64,000 bases of DNA. Origin: an uncultured Campylobacter sp. GTDB lineage: Bacteria > Campylobacterota > Campylobacteria > Campylobacterales > Campylobacteraceae. The position numbers and the translations under genes are program-made. The notes beneath the pieces were generated by a model. It searched no databases. It was not told where the DNA came from and saw nothing but the letters and a program-made list of their open reading frames with translations. Below, in pieces: positions 1 to 9,038 of the stretch; the stretch's first letter is position 1; every line of letters starts with the position of its first letter. Where the stretch lies: positions 4,866-68,865 of the forward strand of contig CAMUNZ010000001.1 of the NCBI GenBank assembly GCA_947090385.1, written 5' to 3'.

Positions 1-794
1 AGGTTTAGGTTTAATGTTTGGTATCACGTTGCCGTTAAATTTTAATTCACCTTACAAATCACTAAATATCACAGAATTTTGGCGCAGATGGCACATAACT
101 TTAGGAAAATTTCTTACAGAATGCTTATATATCCCATTAGGAGGCAACAAAACTAGCAAAATTTTAAATCTAAGAAATATTTTTATAGTATTTTTTCTTA
201 GCGGAATTTGGCATGGGGCTGGTTGGGGATTCATAATTTGGGGAATTTTGCACGCTTTAGCGATGATGACACATAGAGTTTATAAATGGTTTTACGAAAG
301 TTTAAATAAAGCAAATTCTTTTGTCAAATTTATGCAAACAAAAAGCTATAAAATTCTTTGTTGGATAATTACTTTTAATTTTATAAATTTTGCATGGATA
401 TTTTTTAGAGCTGAAAATTTGCAAGGCGCGATGAATTTGATTAAAACAATGTTTGGTTTTATGTGGATTGATTTGCCACAAAAATGGCATAGAATGTCAG
501 AAACTTTAGCACAAATAAACGGCAAAAATGAAACAATTTTTTTATATTATTATCGCTTTTTTAATTTGTTTAATATGCAAAAATTCTTTTGAATTAATGC
601 AAAATTTTAATTCTAAAAATTTTAAATTTAACATCACTATTAAATTTTTTAACAAAAATATTTATCTTAAATTTGGCGGAATTTTTATCAAATTTGCAGT
701 AAGCGTAATTTTATTTTTGATAAGTATATGGATGCTTATAAAAACTTTGTTTGCAAATAATACATATTCGCCTTTTATTTATTTCAATTTTTAA
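1..794 (+). pseudogene. MBOAT O-acyltransferase (AlgI/PatA-like), C-terminal part, frameshifted, cut by left edge
   Basis: Integral-membrane O-acyltransferase of the MBOAT family (AlgI/PatA type), which moves acyl groups across the inner membrane onto extracytoplasmic glycans. The reading frame is open to the left edge. The family signature is visible: an FWRRWHITL segment near base 75 and the conserved His in SGIWHGAGW near base 200-225. The frame runs out at a stop at 590-592, but the family-typical C-terminal tail, with membrane helices and the ending NNTYSPFIYF, continues in another frame from about 537 to 794. The switch falls at a T7 run (537-543); one T fewer would join the two. The gene is therefore either inactivated, slippage-variable or wrongly assembled. 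It directly precedes another broken gene that is probably its partner. Confidence 0.8.
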
Positions 795-803
795 AGGCAA
801 AAA

Positions 804-1898
804 ATGAACGTATATAAAAAATTTTGTTTGAATTTTTTTAGATTATTTTTAATTATTTTATTTTGCTTTGGAGGTTTTTTGTTTTTGATATGGCTTTACG
901 ATCCGTTTTGGCTTTTTCATAAACCTTATTTTAGAGAACAAACTTATCAAAAAGATATGGCAAATCAAGCAAAAGGAATCATCGACAACACAGATTTTAA
1001 TGGCGTTATTTTAGGCACTTCTATGTTAGAAAATACATCAGCAAAAGAAGCAGGCGAAAAATTAGGTAACAAATGGGTAAATTTATCGATAAAAGGCGCA
1101 AATTTTGAAGATAGAAATATAATTTTTAAATATATTACAAAACATAAAAAAAATAAAATATGTAATTTATTCACTTGATAGTTTTTCGTTTATAAATATC
1201 GAAAAAGATATACAAATTTTATTTGAATGAAAAATTTGTTAAATGCGCGATACATTGGAGCAAAAGTTCAAAATGCGTAGGAAAAGAGAAAAATTTAGAA
1301 AATCTTTTAAAATGGTATCATTTTACCACAAAAGAAGATAAGCAATATAATGGCTTTAATTCTTGGCAAAGTCGCAGAAAAAAAGATGCTATAAAAGCGA
1401 TGAAAATAAACGAAATTGGTAAAATTTTGCCACCTTTAAATATAAATGAAATGCAAAATTATGTAAATAAATTTTTATTTGAAATAATTACAAAAAATCC
1501 ACAAACAGATTTTTATATCATAATTCCTACGCTTTCTAGATTTTTTTGGAAAATGCCAAATCAGCCCTCATATCACAGAAATCGCACCGCAAAACAATTT
1601 TTTGCTGAATATAAAATAATGCTTAAATGGTTTGTAAAAGAGAGCGAAAAATATAAAAATTTATGGTTTTGAAGATTTAGATTATCCAGACAAAATCACA
1701 AATTATAGAGATGGAGCGCATCACAAATCCGATATGAACTCGGTGCAACTTAACGCTATCGCAAATGGCAAACATATTTTAACAAATAAAAATATAGATA
1801 AATATTTTCAAATTATGGAGGATAAAATCAAAGCTTACGATATAACACCGATTATAAAACAGATGAAAGAATACGAACAAAAAATGGAAAATAAATAA
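804..1898 (+). pseudogene. Broken gene for membrane-anchored protein paired with MBOAT acyltransferase
   Basis: Remnant of one gene now spread over several frames. The N-terminus (804-1145) has a membrane anchor (residues about 8-30) and a segment with ILGTSMLENTSA, like a GDSL/SGNH-type motif in proteins encoded next to MBOAT acyltransferases. The frame changes at an A8 run (1146-1153), continues as IYSLDSFSFIN to a stop at 1228, resumes in a third frame from about 1223 (FVKCAIHWSKSSK...), and changes again near an A5 run (1655-1659) before ending at TAA 1896-1898. Residues also seem to be missing around 1223-1228. With several independent lesions this is a convincing pseudogene. The enzymatic role is inferred only from the motif and the MBOAT neighbour. 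Confidence 0.75.
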
Positions 1899-1950
1899 AG
1901 CGACTTTTAAATAAAATCTTAGTATCATCGCCATTTTTTAGGAATTTTTA

Positions 1951-2709
1951 ATGAATTATAAAAAACTAGAAGAGCATTTAAGTGGATTTTTACATAAAAA
2001 CTTAAAAAAATCAGGACTTAAAAATCTCGTGCTCGGAGTGAGTGGCGGAATTGATTCTGCCGTAGTTGCTACAATTTGCGCAAGAAACAAAATTCCTATT
2101 TTTGCTTTAATCTTACCAAACAAAAATTCAAATTTGAAAAATTTAGAAGATGCGAAAAATTTATGTGAAAATCTAAAAATTCCTTACGAAATTTTTTTTA
2201 TCGATCAAATTTGTGATAGTTTTATAAAAAATTTTCCAGATATTTCAAAATTAAGATTTGCAAATTTAGTAGCAAGAATTAGAATGAATTTGCTATTTGA
2301 TTATTCTGCTCAAAAAAACGCCGTAGTCGTAGGAACAAGCAATTTAAGTGAAAGAATTCTCGGATACGGGACGATTTATGGAGATTTAGCTTGCGGTTTT
2401 AATCCACTTGGAGAAATCACAAAAACCGAAATTTTCGAATTTGCAAAATATTTAAAAATTCCAAAAAATATTATAGAAAAAGCGCCAAGTGCCGATTTAT
2501 GGGAAAATCAAACAGATGAAAGCGATTTTGGATTTACATACGAACAAATTGATAAAGTTATATTTGAAATTTTTATAAAAAAACAAAAAGATGCAAAAGA
2601 GAAATTTGACAAAAATTTAGTCGATTTTGTTCTAAATTCCTATAAAAAAAATAGTTTTAAACTAAAAATGCCAAAAATAGCTAGAATTTCTAAATTTAGG
2701 AGTTGTTGA
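1951..2709 (+). CDS. nadE: NAD+ synthetase (ammonia-dependent)
   Basis: Adenylates nicotinic-acid adenine dinucleotide and amidates it to NAD+, the last step of NAD synthesis, in the cytoplasm. The protein (252 residues) has the PP-loop ATP-binding signature SGGIDS at residues 31-36, and a GTSNLSE segment typical of the family. Its length matches the short ammonia-dependent form, with no glutaminase domain. The ATG at 1951 is preceded by an AGGAA ribosome site. The stop overlaps the ATG of the next gene by one base (TGATG), so the genes are co-translated. The order nadE-lpxK-thrC-kdsB is that of C. jejuni, with an aminotransferase gene added between nadE and lpxK. Confidence 0.95.
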   Translation: MNYKKLEEHLSGFLHKNLKKSGLKNLVLGVSGGIDSAVVATICARNKIPIFALILPNKNSNLKNLEDAKNLCENLKIPYEIFFIDQICDSFIKNFPDISKLRFANLVARIRMNLLFDYSAQKNAVVVGTSNLSERILGYGTIYGDLACGFNPLGEITKTEIFEFAKYLKIPKNIIEKAPSADLWENQTDESDFGFTYEQIDKVIFEIFIKKQKDAKEKFDKNLVDFVLNSYKKNSFKLKMPKIARISKFRSC

Positions 2710-3839
2710 TGTATGTTCCATTTTTTAAGCCTTTAATAGACGAAAACGAGAAAGATTGGATAAAAAAAGCGATCGAAAATAACGATTTAAATTTGCAAAA
2801 TGAATTTGAAAACAAAATAAAAAAATTTTTCAACTCAAAACATGCTATAGCTACGACAAATGGAACTTCAGCCATGCATTTAGCGCTTTGTGCGATGGAT
2901 ATAAAAAGAGGTGATAAATTTATTTGTAGCGTAAATGCTTTTGTAAATGTCCCAGAAATTATAAGAACTTTCGATGCAGAGCCAATTTTTGTAGATATCG
3001 ACAAAAATAGTTTTAATATTTGCCCAAAAAGCTTTGAAAAGGCGTTGCAAAAAAATAATAATAAAAAATTAAAAGGCGCTTTTATAACTCACGTCGCTGG
3101 AAATTCTGCAAATATGGACGAAATTTATTATCTAGCAAAAAAATATGATATAAAAATTATAGACGACGCCATAAGAGCTATGGGCGCAAAATTTGAAGAT
3201 AAATTGATAGGAAACATGGAATCTTTCATATCTTGTTTTCAGATAAATCCGCAAAATCAAGATGCTTTAGCAACTGCTGGATTTTTTGTCACAAATGACG
3301 ACAAAATCGCAAAAGAAGCAAAAATTTTAAGAAATCACGCGATAGTGCAAGATTATTTTGATAAAGATGGAAATTTAGGCTACATATATGATGTCGTAAA
3401 TATCGGCGTAAAATACGATTTAAACAGCATTTGCGCGGCAGTTGCGATAGCGCAATTTGAAAAAACAAATTCTTTTATAAAAAGACGACAAGAAATCGCA
3501 AAAAAATATTTACAAATTTTAAAAGATTGTCCGCATATAACTTTACCTCAAACAAACAAAAATCATATTTTTACACAATTTATAATAAAAATCGACAAAA
3601 ATCGTGATGGTTTTGCAAGAGAACTCGGCGAAAAAGGCATCGCAACTTCTCTTCATCATATACCTTTGCATTTGCTAAGTTATTATAAAAATAAATACAA
3701 ATATAAAGTGAATGATTTTCCAAATGCATTAAAAAATTATCAGCAAATTTTATCTTTGCCGATTTATGCTGCGATGAATGACGCGCAAGTTGATTATGTT
3801 TGCGAAAATATTTTAAAAATCGCTAAAAATCGTGTTTAG
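2709..3839 (+). CDS. DegT/DnrJ/EryC1/StrS-family aminotransferase lacking the PLP lysine
   Basis: Fold-type I sugar aminotransferase family, whose members normally make 4-amino or 3-amino deoxysugars for surface glycans. The protein has 376 residues from ATG 2709, chosen because AGGAG lies at 2698-2702 and the ATG overlaps the nadE stop. The GTSAMHLAL segment that binds the PLP phosphate and the DDA...GA segment with the pyridine-contacting Asp are present. The Schiff-base lysine is not: where relatives have FHPxK or FNPMK, this protein reads INPQN at residues 179-183, with Asn183 (codon AAT, 3255-3257) in the Lys position. The His/Gln after the Asp is also Arg. It may be a non-transaminating variant, as in the lysine-free dehydratase ColD (where His takes the place), or a decaying enzyme. 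Confidence 0.85.
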   Translation: MYVPFFKPLIDENEKDWIKKAIENNDLNLQNEFENKIKKFFNSKHAIATTNGTSAMHLALCAMDIKRGDKFICSVNAFVNVPEIIRTFDAEPIFVDIDKNSFNICPKSFEKALQKNNNKKLKGAFITHVAGNSANMDEIYYLAKKYDIKIIDDAIRAMGAKFEDKLIGNMESFISCFQINPQNQDALATAGFFVTNDDKIAKEAKILRNHAIVQDYFDKDGNLGYIYDVVNIGVKYDLNSICAAVAIAQFEKTNSFIKRRQEIAKKYLQILKDCPHITLPQTNKNHIFTQFIIKIDKNRDGFARELGEKGIATSLHHIPLHLLSYYKNKYKYKVNDFPNALKNYQQILSLPIYAAMNDAQVDYVCENILKIAKNRV

Positions 3840-4752
3840 AAATAAAATTTTTCTTTTTGGAGAAAACTATTTTTATAAATTTTCAACATTAAATTTAATA
3901 ATTTGCATAGTTTTGCTTCCTTTTTCATTTTTGTATTTTTTGATAATTATTTTTAAAAAAATATTTGCAAAACCGCAAAATTTCGGCATAAAAATTATAA
4001 GCGTTGGGAATTTGACACTTGGCGGAAATGGCAAAACTCCACTTTGTAAAGCGATTTTTGAAATTTGTGATAAAAAAACTTTTATAATTTTGCGAGGATA
4101 TGAAAGAAAAAGTAAAGGATTAAAAATCGTCGCTTTAAATGGCGAAATTTTATGTGATTTAAAAGATAGCGGCGATGAAGCGATGGAATATGCACAAAAT
4201 TTAAAATTTGCAAATGTAATAGTCAGCGAAGACAGAAAAAAAGGGATTTTAAAAGCAAAAAAACTTGGTGGGGAGATTGTTATTTTAGATGATGGATTTG
4301 GTAAATTTGACATAGAAAAATTTGAAATTTTATTGCCGTCAAATGTAAAAACTTGGAATAATTTTACTCTTCCAAGCGGTCCTTATAGATATCCGAATTT
4401 TTTTTATAAATTCGCAAATTTCATCCCACAAAAAGACGATATAAAACAAACTTTTGAAATTATAAATAAAAAAGAAAAAATGTTTTTAGTTTCGGCAATA
4501 GCAAAACCTTTTAGATTAAATGATTTTAAAAATTTATGTATCGGATCGAAATTTTATAGCGATCATTTCGAATTCTGCGAAGACGAATTAAAAAAAATTC
4601 TTAAACAAAGTGGCGCAAATTCTATTCTTGTAACTCAAAAAGATTTTGTAAAAATGCAAAATTTTGATATAGAAATTTCTGTAATAAAAATGAAATTAGA
4701 TTTAAGCTATAAATTTAAAGAAATTTTAAAAAAATACATAAATTTCAGTTAA
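3832..4752 (+). CDS. lpxK: Tetraacyldisaccharide 4'-kinase
   Basis: Phosphorylates the 4' position of the lipid A disaccharide at the cytoplasmic face of the inner membrane. The protein (306 residues) starts with a hydrophobic anchor (about residues 18-42), followed by the P-loop in VGNLTLGGNGKTP (about 58-70), which is diagnostic for LpxK. The DDGFG segment near residue 150 is also family-typical. The start is GTG 3832, inside the end of the upstream aminotransferase gene (8-base overlap); there is no better ATG before the conserved N-terminus. It belongs to the nadE-to-kdsB run and contributes to LPS together with kdsB in this window. Confidence 0.93.
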   Translation: MFRNKIFLFGENYFYKFSTLNLIICIVLLPFSFLYFLIIIFKKIFAKPQNFGIKIISVGNLTLGGNGKTPLCKAIFEICDKKTFIILRGYERKSKGLKIVALNGEILCDLKDSGDEAMEYAQNLKFANVIVSEDRKKGILKAKKLGGEIVILDDGFGKFDIEKFEILLPSNVKTWNNFTLPSGPYRYPNFFYKFANFIPQKDDIKQTFEIINKKEKMFLVSAIAKPFRLNDFKNLCIGSKFYSDHFEFCEDELKKILKQSGANSILVTQKDFVKMQNFDIEISVIKMKLDLSYKFKEILKKYINFS

Positions 4753-4759
4753 ATTTATG

Positions 4760-4765
4760 TAAAAT
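4760..4765 (+). promoter_or_regulatory. Possible -10 box upstream of the cutA-thrC genes
   Basis: TAAAAT preceded by ATG in an A+T-rich 37-base gap after lpxK. It resembles Campylobacter sigma-70 -10 boxes, which often lack a clear -35. This is a weak prediction from sequence only. Confidence 0.3.
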
Positions 4766-4789
4766 CGCAAATTTTAAGGAGATTTATTT

Positions 4790-4834
4790 ATGAAAAGTGG
4801 CTTGAAAGATAAAACTAAAAGCGTTATAAAATGA
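4790..4834 (+). CDS. Possible 14-residue leader peptide coupled to cutA
   Basis: ATG at 4790 follows an excellent ribosome site (TAAGGAG at 4775-4781) and opens a 14-codon reading frame, MKSGLKDKTKSVIK, whose TGA overlaps the start codon of the cutA-thrC frame as ATGA. The cutA start has no other ribosome site of its own, so translation of the peptide probably delivers ribosomes to cutA. The peptide is basic and has no run of Thr or Ile codons, so a classical thr attenuator is unlikely. It may be a coupling leader or a remnant of a longer gene. Confidence 0.4.
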   Translation: MKSGLKDKTKSVIK

Positions 4835-6585
4835 TAGTTTTAAGCTCTGTTTCAAATTTTAATGACGCAAAACGGATTGCAGAAATTTTGGTAAAACAAA
4901 ATTTTGCAAAATGTGTTAGTTTTTGTGAAAATTTTCAAAGTTTTTATAAATTTGAAGGCAAATTTTACAACGAAAAAGAAATTTTATTAATTATAAAAAT
5001 TTCACCGAAAAATTATCAAAAATTAGAAACAAAATTAAAAGAAATTCATCCATATAAAACGCCAGAAATTATGGCTTTTAAAGCAAAAAATATCGAAAAA
5101 AATTTTAAAATTTGGTTAGAAAAAGGAGATAAAATGTTTATTTCAACTCGCGACGAAAATAGTAAAGAAGTCGATTTTAGCGAAGTTTTGTTAAATCCAG
5201 TTGCAAATAATAACGGACTTTATGTTTTAAAAAATTTGCCAAAACTTAAAAAAAGTTTTTTTAAAAAAAATCTCGATTGCGATTACAAAAAACTAGCTTT
5301 AAAAATAATCAAAAAATTTGATTTTGATTTAGATGAGAAAATTTTTAAAAAAGCCATTGAAAGATATGAAAATTTCGACGATTCTAAAAATCCGGCACCG
5401 ATAAATAAAATTTCAGACGAAATTTATATAAATGAGCTTTATCACGGACCAACAAGAGCTTTTAAAGATATGGCTTTGCAACCTTTTGGCAAAATTTTGT
5501 CATCTCTTGCAAAAAAACGAAACCAAAAATTTCTTGTGATTTGCGCAACAAGTGGCGATACTGGGCCTGCTACTTTAAAAACATTTGATAATGATAAATT
5601 TGTAAAAGTTGTGTGTCTTTTTCCTCAAAATGGCACAAGTAAATTTCAAAAACTTCAAATGATAAACGCAAACCCGAAAAACGAACTTTCAATAGAAATA
5701 AAAGGCGATTTTGACGCAGCGCAAAAAACATTAAAAGAGCTTTTAAACGATGACGATTTTAAAGCAAAATTAAAAGAAAAAAATTTAAATCTAAGCGCAG
5801 CAAATTCGGTAAATTTCGGTCGAATTTTGTTTCAAATCATTTATCATATAAACGCTTATTTGTATCTTTTGAAAATGCAAAAAATAAATTTTGATGAAAA
5901 ATTCGACGTAATCGTACCAAGTGGAAATTTTGGCAACGCGTTAGGAGCGTATTATGCAAAAAAAATGGGCGCTAAAATTGGCAAAATTCGAATCGCATCA
6001 AATGCAAACAATATTTTAACAGAGCTTTTTAACACAGGAATTTACGATTTACGAAACAAAAAACTTATAAAAACAATTTCACCGGCGATGGATATTTTAA
6101 TAAGTTCAAATGTAGAAAGGCTTTTATTTGATAAATTTGGCGGGATTCGCACAAATGAATTGATGCAAAATTTAAAAAATCAAGGATTTTATAAACTAAA
6201 TAAAAGCGAATTAAAAGCCCTTCAAAAAGATTTTGTCGCTGATTTTTGTAGCGACGAAGAGTGTAAAAATTATATAAATTTGATGGCAAAAAATAAAAAA
6301 TTGATTGATCCACATACCGCAACTTGCTTTAAAATTATAAATAAAAAAAGAATTTGCGTGATTACATCGACGGCGCATTGGATAAAATTCACTCCTTCGA
6401 TGCTAGAAGCGATAAAAAATCAAAAATCAATCGATGAAAAACAAGAAATGATTGAATTAACAAAAGAATTTAACGAACAAATTTCGCCAGAAATTTTAAA
6501 TATTTTCGAGCAACAACCGATGCAAAATTTATCTTGCGAAATAAATGAAATAAAATCAAAAATTTTAGAATGGATAGAAAAATGA
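4831..6585 (+). CDS. thrC: CutA-like domain read through into threonine synthase (CutA-ThrC fusion frame)
   Basis: One uninterrupted frame of 584 codons joins two proteins that are normally separate. Residues 1 to about 98 match CutA, the small trimeric divalent-cation-tolerance protein (start MIVLSSVSN, later HPYKTPEI). From Met102 (ATG 5134) the rest is threonine synthase, which converts O-phosphohomoserine to threonine with PLP; the PLP lysine is Lys212 in AFKDMALQ, and SGDTGPAT and GNFGNA segments bind the cofactor phosphate. No stop separates the halves, yet AAGGAG at 5123-5128 sits correctly before ATG 5134. Threonine synthase alone (483 residues, 5134-6585) could therefore also be made. 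Whether fusion, free enzyme or both exist is open. kdsB starts inside the stop codon region (ATGA). Confidence 0.85.
   Translation: MIVLSSVSNFNDAKRIAEILVKQNFAKCVSFCENFQSFYKFEGKFYNEKEILLIIKISPKNYQKLETKLKEIHPYKTPEIMAFKAKNIEKNFKIWLEKGDKMFISTRDENSKEVDFSEVLLNPVANNNGLYVLKNLPKLKKSFFKKNLDCDYKKLALKIIKKFDFDLDEKIFKKAIERYENFDDSKNPAPINKISDEIYINELYHGPTRAFKDMALQPFGKILSSLAKKRNQKFLVICATSGDTGPATLKTFDNDKFVKVVCLFPQNGTSKFQKLQMINANPKNELSIEIKGDFDAAQKTLKELLNDDDFKAKLKEKNLNLSAANSVNFGRILFQIIYHINAYLYLLKMQKINFDEKFDVIVPSGNFGNALGAYYAKKMGAKIGKIRIASNANNILTELFNTGIYDLRNKKLIKTISPAMDILISSNVERLLFDKFGGIRTNELMQNLKNQGFYKLNKSELKALQKDFVADFCSDEECKNYINLMAKNKKLIDPHTATCFKIINKKRICVITSTAHWIKFTPSMLEAIKNQKSIDEKQEMIELTKEFNEQISPEILNIFEQQPMQNLSCEINEIKSKILEWIEK
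5123..5136 (+). promoter_or_regulatory. Internal ribosome site and start codon for threonine synthase
   Basis: AAGGAG is followed by five bases and ATG, exactly where the threonine synthase domain begins. It lies inside the cutA-thrC frame with no intervening stop, so it predicts a second, shorter product. The spacing is as good as that of any gene start in this window. Confidence 0.6.
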
Positions 6586-7298
6586 TAATAATCCCAGCAA
6601 GACTTAAATCAACAAGATTTAAAAATAAAATTTTATGCAAAATTGGCGATACTCCGATGTTTATAAAAACAGCTTTAAATGCAAAAAAAGTAGATCAAAC
6701 GATAATCGCAGTAGATGATGAAAATGTTTTAAAAATAGCGCAAGATTATGGATTTAAAGCCATTTTGACAAACAAAAATCATCAAAGTGGAACAGATCGT
6801 TTAAATGAAACTGCGAAAATTTTAAATTTAAAAGATGATGAAATAATCATAAATTTGCAAGCCGACGAGCCATTTTTTGAGATAGAAAATTTAGAAAAAT
6901 TTAGAAATTTTGCAACTAAAAAAATACAAAATGGATCATTTATGGCAAGCGCTTATAAAAAAATCTCAAAAACAGATGCTATTGAACCAAATTTAGTAAA
7001 AGTGATTTTAGATAATTTTAAAGATGCGATATATTTCTCAAGAGCTAAAATTCCTTTTGAAAGAGAGGAATTTGATGAATATTTTGGGCACATAGGAATT
7101 TATGCGTATAGCGTAAAAAATCTAGATGAATTTTGCAATTTTCCGCCATCAATCCTAGAAAATACGGAAAAATTAGAACAATTAAGAGCAATTTCGCAAG
7201 GTAAAAAAATCGCTATGTGCGAAATAAAAACAAAAAGCATAGGAATCGACAGCGAAGATGATTTAAAAAGAGCCTTGAAATTTTTTAATATTTATTAA
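6582..7298 (+). CDS. kdsB: 3-deoxy-manno-octulosonate cytidylyltransferase
   Basis: Activates Kdo to CMP-Kdo for the LPS inner core (cytoplasmic nucleotidyltransferase). The protein has 238 residues from ATG 6582. I chose this over the in-frame ATG at 6570 because the family begins directly with MIIIPARLxSTRF, and because the ATG overlaps the thrC stop as ATGA. The PARLKSTRF nucleotide-binding loop, NLQADEPF (metal-binding Asp) and GHIGIYAY segments are all present. The 3' end overlaps the convergent MFS gene by 36 bases. With kdsC and lpxK elsewhere in the window it supplies the LPS pathway. Confidence 0.95.
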   Translation: MIIIPARLKSTRFKNKILCKIGDTPMFIKTALNAKKVDQTIIAVDDENVLKIAQDYGFKAILTNKNHQSGTDRLNETAKILNLKDDEIIINLQADEPFFEIENLEKFRNFATKKIQNGSFMASAYKKISKTDAIEPNLVKVILDNFKDAIYFSRAKIPFEREEFDEYFGHIGIYAYSVKNLDEFCNFPPSILENTEKLEQLRAISQGKKIAMCEIKTKSIGIDSEDDLKRALKFFNIY

Positions 7299-8447
7299 AT
7301 GGATTCCTTTTGTATTTGGCTTATTTGATGCAAAAATTATCAAAAAAGCCAAATTTACTATATAAAACCAGATAAATCCGTCCCCTTTAAAAAGTTGCAT
7401 CAACAAACCAAGAAAAAGTGGCGCTATAAAAGATCCTATAGAATAAGCAAATAAAACAGCTCTTCCAAGTTCTACGCATTTTGTTTTATCTTCTAGCATA
7501 TCATTTGCGCGCGCCAAAGATAAGGCATAAAGACAAAAAACTCCACTTCCTAAAATAATCGACAAAATGCAATAAAAAAATATATTTAATTTTACAAACA
7601 AAAATCCAACACAACCAAAAATAGCGACAAAACAAGCTATAATAATCGCAAATTTTCGCCCGAATTTATCAGAAACTATGCCGATTATACTTTGTCCTAA
7701 AAATCCACCAATCATCGCAGAAAAAAGAAAATACGAAACTTCTTTTATACTAAAATTTTGCAAAATTGCAAAAACAGATGCCATAGAAAAAAATCCATTC
7801 ATAAGCATTCCGCCGATAAAACTTCCGACTAAAGCAAGCGGTGCGATATCAAAAAATTTCGGCAAAGAAATGGGAGTTTTTTCTGGCAAAATCGGCTCTT
7901 TTATGCGAATTAAATTCAAAGGCACACAAGAAAACATTATAAAACAAGCTGCAATCATAAAAAGTACATGAGAACTAAAATTAAGTCCGATAAGCAAAAT
8001 TCCGCTACCAAAAGATAGATAAAAAACTATCTCATAAAAACTCAAAACTCTTGAACGAACAGAATTTTTAGCTTTTTCGTTTATCCAAGATTCCATTGTC
8101 ATCAAAAGACCATAATAGCAATATCCTAAAAAAAATCGCAAAATTATCCAAAAATAAATTTCATCTTTTATGCTGTGAAGAATTATGCATATCGAAAAAA
8201 CTGCACTAAAAAGTCCAAACGCACGAATGTGACCGATTTTTGATATAACTCTGTGCGAGCTAATCGTACTAATCATAGCGCCAATAAAAAAAATTGCATT
8301 TATAACGCCAATTAAAATTTCATTTACATTTAATTGCTTTAAAATAACTCCAATGGAGCTAACTACAAGCGCATTTCCAGCGAACGCAAAAATCATCGCG
8401 ACAAAAAGCGCGGTTAAAGATTTTATCGTTCGTCTAGAACTTATCAT
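7263..8447 (-). CDS. MFS transporter (YcaD-like)
   Basis: Inner-membrane major-facilitator protein, 394 residues, about 12 hydrophobic helices. A typical MFS loop, SDKFGRKFA, follows the helix near residue 260, and an ESWINE segment near residue 118 is characteristic of YcaD-type members. The substrate cannot be predicted. The start overlaps the stop of the upstream yceI remnant (ATGA-type, 8444-8447), so the two were probably co-transcribed. The 3' end runs into the end of kdsB on the other strand. Confidence 0.85.
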   Translation of the reverse strand: MISSRRTIKSLTALFVAMIFAFAGNALVVSSIGVILKQLNVNEILIGVINAIFFIGAMISTISSHRVISKIGHIRAFGLFSAVFSICIILHSIKDEIYFWIILRFFLGYCYYGLLMTMESWINEKAKNSVRSRVLSFYEIVFYLSFGSGILLIGLNFSSHVLFMIAACFIMFSCVPLNLIRIKEPILPEKTPISLPKFFDIAPLALVGSFIGGMLMNGFFSMASVFAILQNFSIKEVSYFLFSAMIGGFLGQSIIGIVSDKFGRKFAIIIACFVAIFGCVGFLFVKLNIFFYCILSIILGSGVFCLYALSLARANDMLEDKTKCVELGRAVLFAYSIGSFIAPLFLGLLMQLFKGDGFIWFYIVNLAFLIIFASNKPNTKGIHLINIKKFQGSF

Positions 8448-8966
8448 TTTCTTTTTGCTTCTATTTCTATGTCAATTTCTACTTTGTTATCTAGCATAGC
8501 AGAACTTTTACCGATATTAAAATCACTTCTATAAATATCCGTTTCAAGCGAAAAACCGATTTTATCACCATTGATACCACCAAAATCGTATTCAAATTTG
8601 GCTTGTTTTGTTATGCCTTTTATCGTCAAATCGCCAATTATTTTATCACCATCAAATTTTTTTGCGACAAATTTCATATCTTTAAAACCAGCTTCATTAA
8701 AATACTCAGCGGACATTAAATGCTCGTCGCGTTTTTTGTTGTTTGTATTCATAGAAATAACTTTTACGATGCCTTGAAATTTTGCAAGCTCTTTTGTATT
8801 TTCATTAAAATTCAACAACTCCATCAAAATCGCTAAAATTTCCATTAATTTTGCTAATTTGCATATGTTTGATTTTAAAATCAACGCTAGAATGTGCTTT
8901 ATCTATGACAAATTCTGTCCCAAAAATAAAAGAACAAAAAACAGCTAAAATTAAAATTTTTTTCAT
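8444..8966 (-). pseudogene. yceI: YceI-family periplasmic lipid-binding protein, frameshifted
   Basis: YceI proteins are secreted lipocalin-like beta-barrels that bind isoprenoid or lipid molecules. Translation from ATG 8966 gives a signal peptide (MKKILILAVFCSFIFG) and the family N-terminus TEFVIDKAHSSVDFKIKHM, ending prematurely at VVEF-stop. The rest (NENTKELAKFQG... to the C-terminus EIEAKRK) lies in the neighbouring frame and includes the family segment DLTIKGITK. The switch falls at a T4 run on the coding strand (8807-8810 on the plus strand); one T fewer restores the gene to about 173 residues. It is a single lesion, so either a recent inactivation or a sequence error. Confidence 0.85.
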
Positions 8967-9038
8967 GTTAAAAATCTTTCTTCAAAAATCTCATATTTTA
9001 CAATAAGTTTTTAAATGCAAAAATCTAGTTTAATAAAT

